Assembly (NCBI RefSeq): GCF_011777495.1
Contig: NZ_JAATJS010000004.1
Location: 62,001 to 126,000, forward strand
Reading direction: 5' to 3'
Length of the DNA stretch: 64,000 nt
DNA from: Microvirga terricola
Lineage (GTDB): Bacteria > Pseudomonadota > Alphaproteobacteria > Rhizobiales > Beijerinckiaceae
Of the stretch, positions 61,198-64,000 are shown piece by piece. The position numbers were made by a program, and so were the translations under genes. The notes below the pieces were generated by a model. The model searched no databases, had not been told where the DNA came from, and worked only from the letters and a program-made list of their open reading frames with translations. Every line of letters begins with the position of its first letter. Within the stretch, counting starts at the first letter, position 1.

Positions 61198-61293
61198 GCC
61201 CTTCGCTTAACGGAGCAGCGATGGGCAAGGCAAGTCGCAGACGCGGCGTCAGCTGTCGGTCGGCTCGCAGGGCGCGAGCCGACCATCGTGTCG

Positions 61294-61719
61294 TCAGGCC
61301 GGCTGTCCCTGTGGCTCGGTCATAGCCGACATATCCATCCACATGGGTTCGAACACATGGCCGTCGGGATCCTCGAAGGTACGGCCATACATGAAGCCCA
61401 TGTCCTGGCGCTCACGGATATCGGCCTTGCCGCCGGCAGCCGCCGCAACCTCGACGATGGCATCCACGTCTTTACGGCTGTCGCGCGAAAGCGCGATCAG
61501 CATTCCGGTGTCCTTGTGCGCGTCGGCGATCGGCTTCAGTGAGAAAGTCGAAAAGTAAGCGTGTGTCAGAAGCATGAAAGTGATGGTGTCCGACCAGACC
61601 ATCGAGGCTGCGCTCTCGTTGCTGAACTGGTCGTTCTTCTCGCAGCCAATCGCTTGATAGAAGCGGATTGAGGCAGCGAGATCCTTCACCGGCAGATTCA
61701 CGAAGATCATTTTGGGCAT
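61294..61719 (-). CDS. VOC (glyoxalase/bleomycin-resistance) family protein
   Basis: 141 residues from ATG at 61719 with AAGGGA upstream; the frame to 61791 is rejected. The fold is VOC: MPKMIFVNLPVKDLAASIRFYQAIGC, MVWSDTITFMLLTHAYF, and the C-terminal YGRTFEDPDGHVFEPMWMD, in which EDPDGHVFE is the family pattern with metal Glu/His. It belongs to the lactoylglutathione-lyase-like subgroup that often accompanies ECF42 sigma factors. Substrate unknown. It lies between the DGPF gene and the sigma gene. Confidence 0.88.
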   Translation of the reverse strand: MPKMIFVNLPVKDLAASIRFYQAIGCEKNDQFSNESAASMVWSDTITFMLLTHAYFSTFSLKPIADAHKDTGMLIALSRDSRKDVDAIVEVAAAAGGKADIRERQDMGFMYGRTFEDPDGHVFEPMWMDMSAMTEPQGQPA

Positions 61720-61821
61720 TGTAGGTCCCTTATGGCGATGCTCTGATCGAGCGTCAGAGCGCCAGCATGGTTTGCTCATGGAGAGGGGCACGACAGCAGT
61801 AGTCGCGCCCGCCGTGAAAGA

Positions 61822-62244
61822 TCAGCGAAGAGCTGTCTTCTCGCGGGTTCGGTCGTGCAGTTCGGCGACCTCTGGTGTCAGGGCCTCGGCAAAGTCGCTC
61901 ATTTCGTAAAGCGGACGGATCTCGATCTCGCTCGGCCCCGGCATCGGATTGGGACAGCGCTTCACCCACTCGATCGCCTCGGCCACGTCCCTGACCTCCC
62001 ACAGCCAGAAGCCGGCAACCAGCTCGCGGGTCTCGGCGAAGGGCCCATCGATGACGGAGCGGTTCGGCCCGTCGAAGGCCACGCGCTTGCCCTGCGCCGA
62101 GGGCTTCAATCCGTCGCCTGCCAGCATGATGCCGGCTTTGACCAGTTCCTCGTTGAACTTGCCCATGGCTTCGAGGAGCTCGGTCGTGGGCATGACGCCC
62201 GCTTCGCTATCCTTCGTCGCCTTCACCATCACCATGACACGCAT
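61822..62244 (-). CDS. YCII-related DGPF-domain protein
   Basis: 140 residues starting MRVMVMVKATKDSEAG. The domain-naming motif DGPF is at 66-69 in SVIDGPFAETRELVAGFWLWEV, followed by AIEWVKRCPNPMPGPSEIEIRPL. DGPF/YCII proteins are small dimeric proteins of unclear enzymatic role that are co-encoded with ECF42 sigma factors. AAGGAG precedes the ATG at 62244. It is the first gene of the three-gene minus-strand cassette. The acidic tail after residue 110 (SDFAEALTPEVAEL) is also common in the family. Confidence 0.9.
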   Translation of the reverse strand: MRVMVMVKATKDSEAGVMPTTELLEAMGKFNEELVKAGIMLAGDGLKPSAQGKRVAFDGPNRSVIDGPFAETRELVAGFWLWEVRDVAEAIEWVKRCPNPMPGPSEIEIRPLYEMSDFAEALTPEVAELHDRTREKTALR

Positions 62245-62682
62245 CGTTTAGTCTCCTTTTGACACGGAGGCCGCAGGGTCTCCTTGCTGCTACGACGAAC
62301 GGAAGACGGCGGAATCGACAGCTCGTCGAAAATTTTTGGGGTTGGGCGATCCGACAAGCAAGGCCATATGGTCGCAATACTCATCTCGCCAAGGCAGCGG
62401 GAGCGCGCCGAATGGTGGGGCTACCGTCAGTCCGAAGGGCATGCCCCTTTCCGAAGGGCGGCCCCGAGGACGTTTCTGTAGCGTCTACGGAATGGCCGCT
62501 CGGCGTAAACGGGGTTTGCGAAGCCGCGTCGAAACGCTTAAGTCATAACCGGCGCATGGCTAGGGGAGATCGCCAGCCTCGGCTATGCGACGATGCGGAA
62601 AGGAAGCGGGCCGCGCCTCGGCGTGTCGTGCGGCTGGCTTCGGGTGCATAATCCGTTATGCCCGGCTCAAAGGTTTGAATTC
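62245..62682. other. Divergent intergenic region between the DGPF gene and lipA
   Basis: 438 bp with no supportable gene. The long plus-strand frame from 62259 has no family-like content and its composition is that of random GC-rich DNA. The region must hold the promoter of the sigma-factor cassette (minus strand) and that of lipA. I could not place either with confidence. CAAAGG precedes the lipA start. Confidence 0.4.
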
Positions 62683-63642
62683 ATGGCCGTCGTTCTCGAC
62701 CTTCTGAACAAGGACAACCGTCCTCGCCACCCGGAAAAGGCGCATCGGCCCGATCAGCCTGTCCAGCAACGCAAGCCGGACTGGATCCGCGTGAAGGCTC
62801 CCGGCTCGCCCAAATGGGCCGAGACCAACCGCATCGTGCGCGAGAACAAACTCGTGACGGTGTGCGAGGAGGCGGGCTGTCCCAATATCGGCGAGTGCTG
62901 GGAAAAGAAGCACGCCACCTTCATGATCATGGGCGACACCTGCACGCGGGCCTGCGCCTTCTGCAACGTGAAGACCGGCTTGCCCGAAGCGCTCGATCCG
63001 CATGAGCCGGAGAACGTGGCGAAAGCGGTCGAAAAGCTCGGTCTCGAGCACGTGGTCATCACATCGGTCGACCGCGACGACCTGGCCGATGGTGGCGCGC
63101 AGCACTTTGCCGACGTGATCCACGCCATCCGCGCGCGCTCGCCCAAAACCACTATCGAGATTCTCACCCCCGATTTCCTGCGCAAGCCCGGCGCGCTGGA
63201 AGTCGTCGTCGCGGCGAAGCCCGACGTGTTCAACCACAACCTGGAAACCGTGCCGTCGAGGTACCTCAAGGTCCGTCCCGGCGCGCGCTATTTCCACTCC
63301 ATCCGTCTGCTCCAGCAGGTGAAGGAGATGGACCCCAACATCTTCACCAAATCCGGTATCATGGTGGGCTTGGGCGAAGAGCGGAACGAAGTGCTGCAGC
63401 TCATGGACGATCTGCGCTCGGCGGACGTGGATTTCATGACCATCGGCCAGTATCTCCAGCCGACCAAGAAGCATCATGAGGTGATCCAGTTCGTGACGCC
63501 GGACGAGTTCAAGGCCTATGAGACCACGGCCTACGCCAAGGGCTTCCTGCTCGTGTCCTCGACGCCGCTGACGCGCTCCTCGCATCATGCGGGCGAGGAC
63601 TTCGCGAAGCTCAAGGCCGCGCGTCTCTCCAAGATCGGCTGA
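62683..63642 (+). CDS. lipA: Lipoyl synthase
   Basis: 319 residues, a radical-SAM enzyme that inserts two sulfurs into octanoyl groups on lipoyl domains. The auxiliary cluster Cys61, Cys66 and Cys72 lie in [13 protein letters not shown]. The radical-SAM motif Cys87/91/94 is in [10 protein letters not shown]. The C-terminal RSSHHAGED holds the conserved Ser ligand. It also has [21 protein letters not shown] and [10 protein letters not shown]. The ATG at 62683 ([20 protein letters not shown]) is family-like; the in-frame start at 62593 is not. Its targets include PdhB and PdhC in this window. Confidence 0.97.
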   Translation: MAVVLDLLNKDNRPRHPEKAHRPDQPVQQRKPDWIRVKAPGSPKWAETNRIVRENKLVTVCEEAGCPNIGECWEKKHATFMIMGDTCTRACAFCNVKTGLPEALDPHEPENVAKAVEKLGLEHVVITSVDRDDLADGGAQHFADVIHAIRARSPKTTIEILTPDFLRKPGALEVVVAAKPDVFNHNLETVPSRYLKVRPGARYFHSIRLLQQVKEMDPNIFTKSGIMVGLGEERNEVLQLMDDLRSADVDFMTIGQYLQPTKKHHEVIQFVTPDEFKAYETTAYAKGFLLVSSTPLTRSSHHAGEDFAKLKAARLSKIG

Positions 63643-63662
63643 TCGTTTCTCGTGGACGGGCC

Positions 63663-64000
63663 ATGCGGCGCATTCTGGTCATCGGCAGCCCTGGAGCGGG
63701 CAAGAGCACCCTGGCGCGCCGCCTCGCGCAGCGCCTCGGCCTGCCGCTGATCCATCTCGACCGCGAATACTTTGGGCCCGGCTGGACCATGCCGCCGCGG
63801 GATGAGTGGCGGGAGAAGGTGAAAGGGCTTGCCGCCCGGCCGGAATGGGTCATGGACGGCAACTATGCCAGCACTTTTGACTTGCGCGTGCCGCGGGCGA
63901 CCGTCGTCATCTGGCTCGATGTCGGCCGCTGGCGCTGCCTTGCGAGCGTGACGTGGCGCGTGTTGAAAAACTACGGCCGGGTGCGGGACGATCTCGGCCC
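63663..64000 (+). CDS. P-loop kinase-like protein (DNA topology modulation / FlaR-like family), partial
   Basis: Starts at ATG 63663, 20 bp after lipA, and runs off the right edge after 112 codons. Walker A is GSPGAGKSTLARRLAQRL at residues 8-25. It is followed by LIHLDREYFGPGW, a DEWREKV helix, WVMDGNYASTFDLRV and VVIWLDVGRWRCLASVTWRV. This order (P-loop, LDxxxxxPGW, MDGNYxxTxxxR, IWLD) is typical of the adenylate-kinase-related topology modulation family. Substrate unknown. Confidence 0.8.
   Translation, partial: MRRILVIGSPGAGKSTLARRLAQRLGLPLIHLDREYFGPGWTMPPRDEWREKVKGLAARPEWVMDGNYASTFDLRVPRATVVIWLDVGRWRCLASVTWRVLKNYGRVRDDLG

Noticed and set aside
62259..62651. Plus-strand 130-codon open frame upstream of lipA
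   Set aside because: No ribosome site, no motifs, Arg-rich random-like composition, and it would overlap the divergent promoter region.

Overview
The window is a GC-rich chromosomal segment of an alphaproteobacterium, most likely of the order Hyphomicrobiales (Rhizobiales). This rests on the short ProRS without the full editing insertion, the DUF1467-proS pairing, the order eno / divIC-ftsB / pdhA / pdhB / DUF5076 / pdhC / lpd, the order tig-clpP-clpX-lon-hupB-tRNA-nuoA..N, the glnB-glnA pair and a Bcsp31/Omp25-type outer-membrane barrel. I cannot name the genus. Most of the segment is core chromosome. Nothing resembles a prophage, plasmid module, insertion sequence or CRISPR array.

Layout. 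1-7.2 kb: a truncated Lys/Ala-rich gene end, then on the minus strand an RhlE-type RNA helicase, an FMN reductase and an EamA exporter; an alpha/beta hydrolase; an outer-membrane barrel protein; a DUF1236 gene broken by one in-frame stop; and a divergent LysE exporter / WYL-regulator pair with a palindromic operator between them. 7.2-12.2 kb: glnB-glnA (nitrogen assimilation), the bifunctional NAD(P)HX repair enzyme, and a cupredoxin-fold protein that has lost most copper ligands. 12.3-20.5 kb: tRNA-Leu, the protein quality-control cluster tig, clpP, clpX, lon, hupB, then tRNA-Val and tRNA-Asp. 20.9-35.5 kb: the complete 14-gene respiratory complex I operon nuoA-N. 35.5-43.7 kb: birA, RNase J, methylmalonyl-CoA epimerase, DUF1467, proS, lolC/E, lolD and kdsA. 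44-54.3 kb: an MFS transporter convergent with queF, then eno, hsp20, divIC/ftsB and the pyruvate dehydrogenase operon including lpd, with two small extra genes inside it. 54.4-62.3 kb is the least conserved part: an NADP oxidoreductase / HxlR regulator pair, an OsmC-like protein, a periplasmic sulfatase, a tandem pair of unfamiliar paralogues, and an ECF42-like sigma factor cassette (DGPF/YCII protein, VOC protein, sigma factor). 62.7-64 kb: lipA and a truncated P-loop kinase-like gene.

How they fit together. Glycolytic eno, pyruvate dehydrogenase, lipoyl synthase and complex I form a connected route from phosphoglycerate through acetyl-CoA to the respiratory chain. lipA makes the cofactor for the lipoyl domains of pdhB and pdhC, which both carry one. 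The tig-clpPX-lon group handles folding and degradation. kdsA and the Lol proteins serve the outer membrane.

Most unusual observations: three places where one in-frame TAA interrupts a reading frame whose sequence continues convincingly beyond it (a DUF1236 protein, a tiny basic ORF, and an ECF sigma factor at a Tyr position); a pair of tandem TTG-started paralogues, one with an added C-terminal repeat domain resembling the 4-fold beta-flower type; a multicopper-oxidase fold without its Cys-His motif; and a family of structured intergenic repeats with TGTCAT/ATGACA ends.
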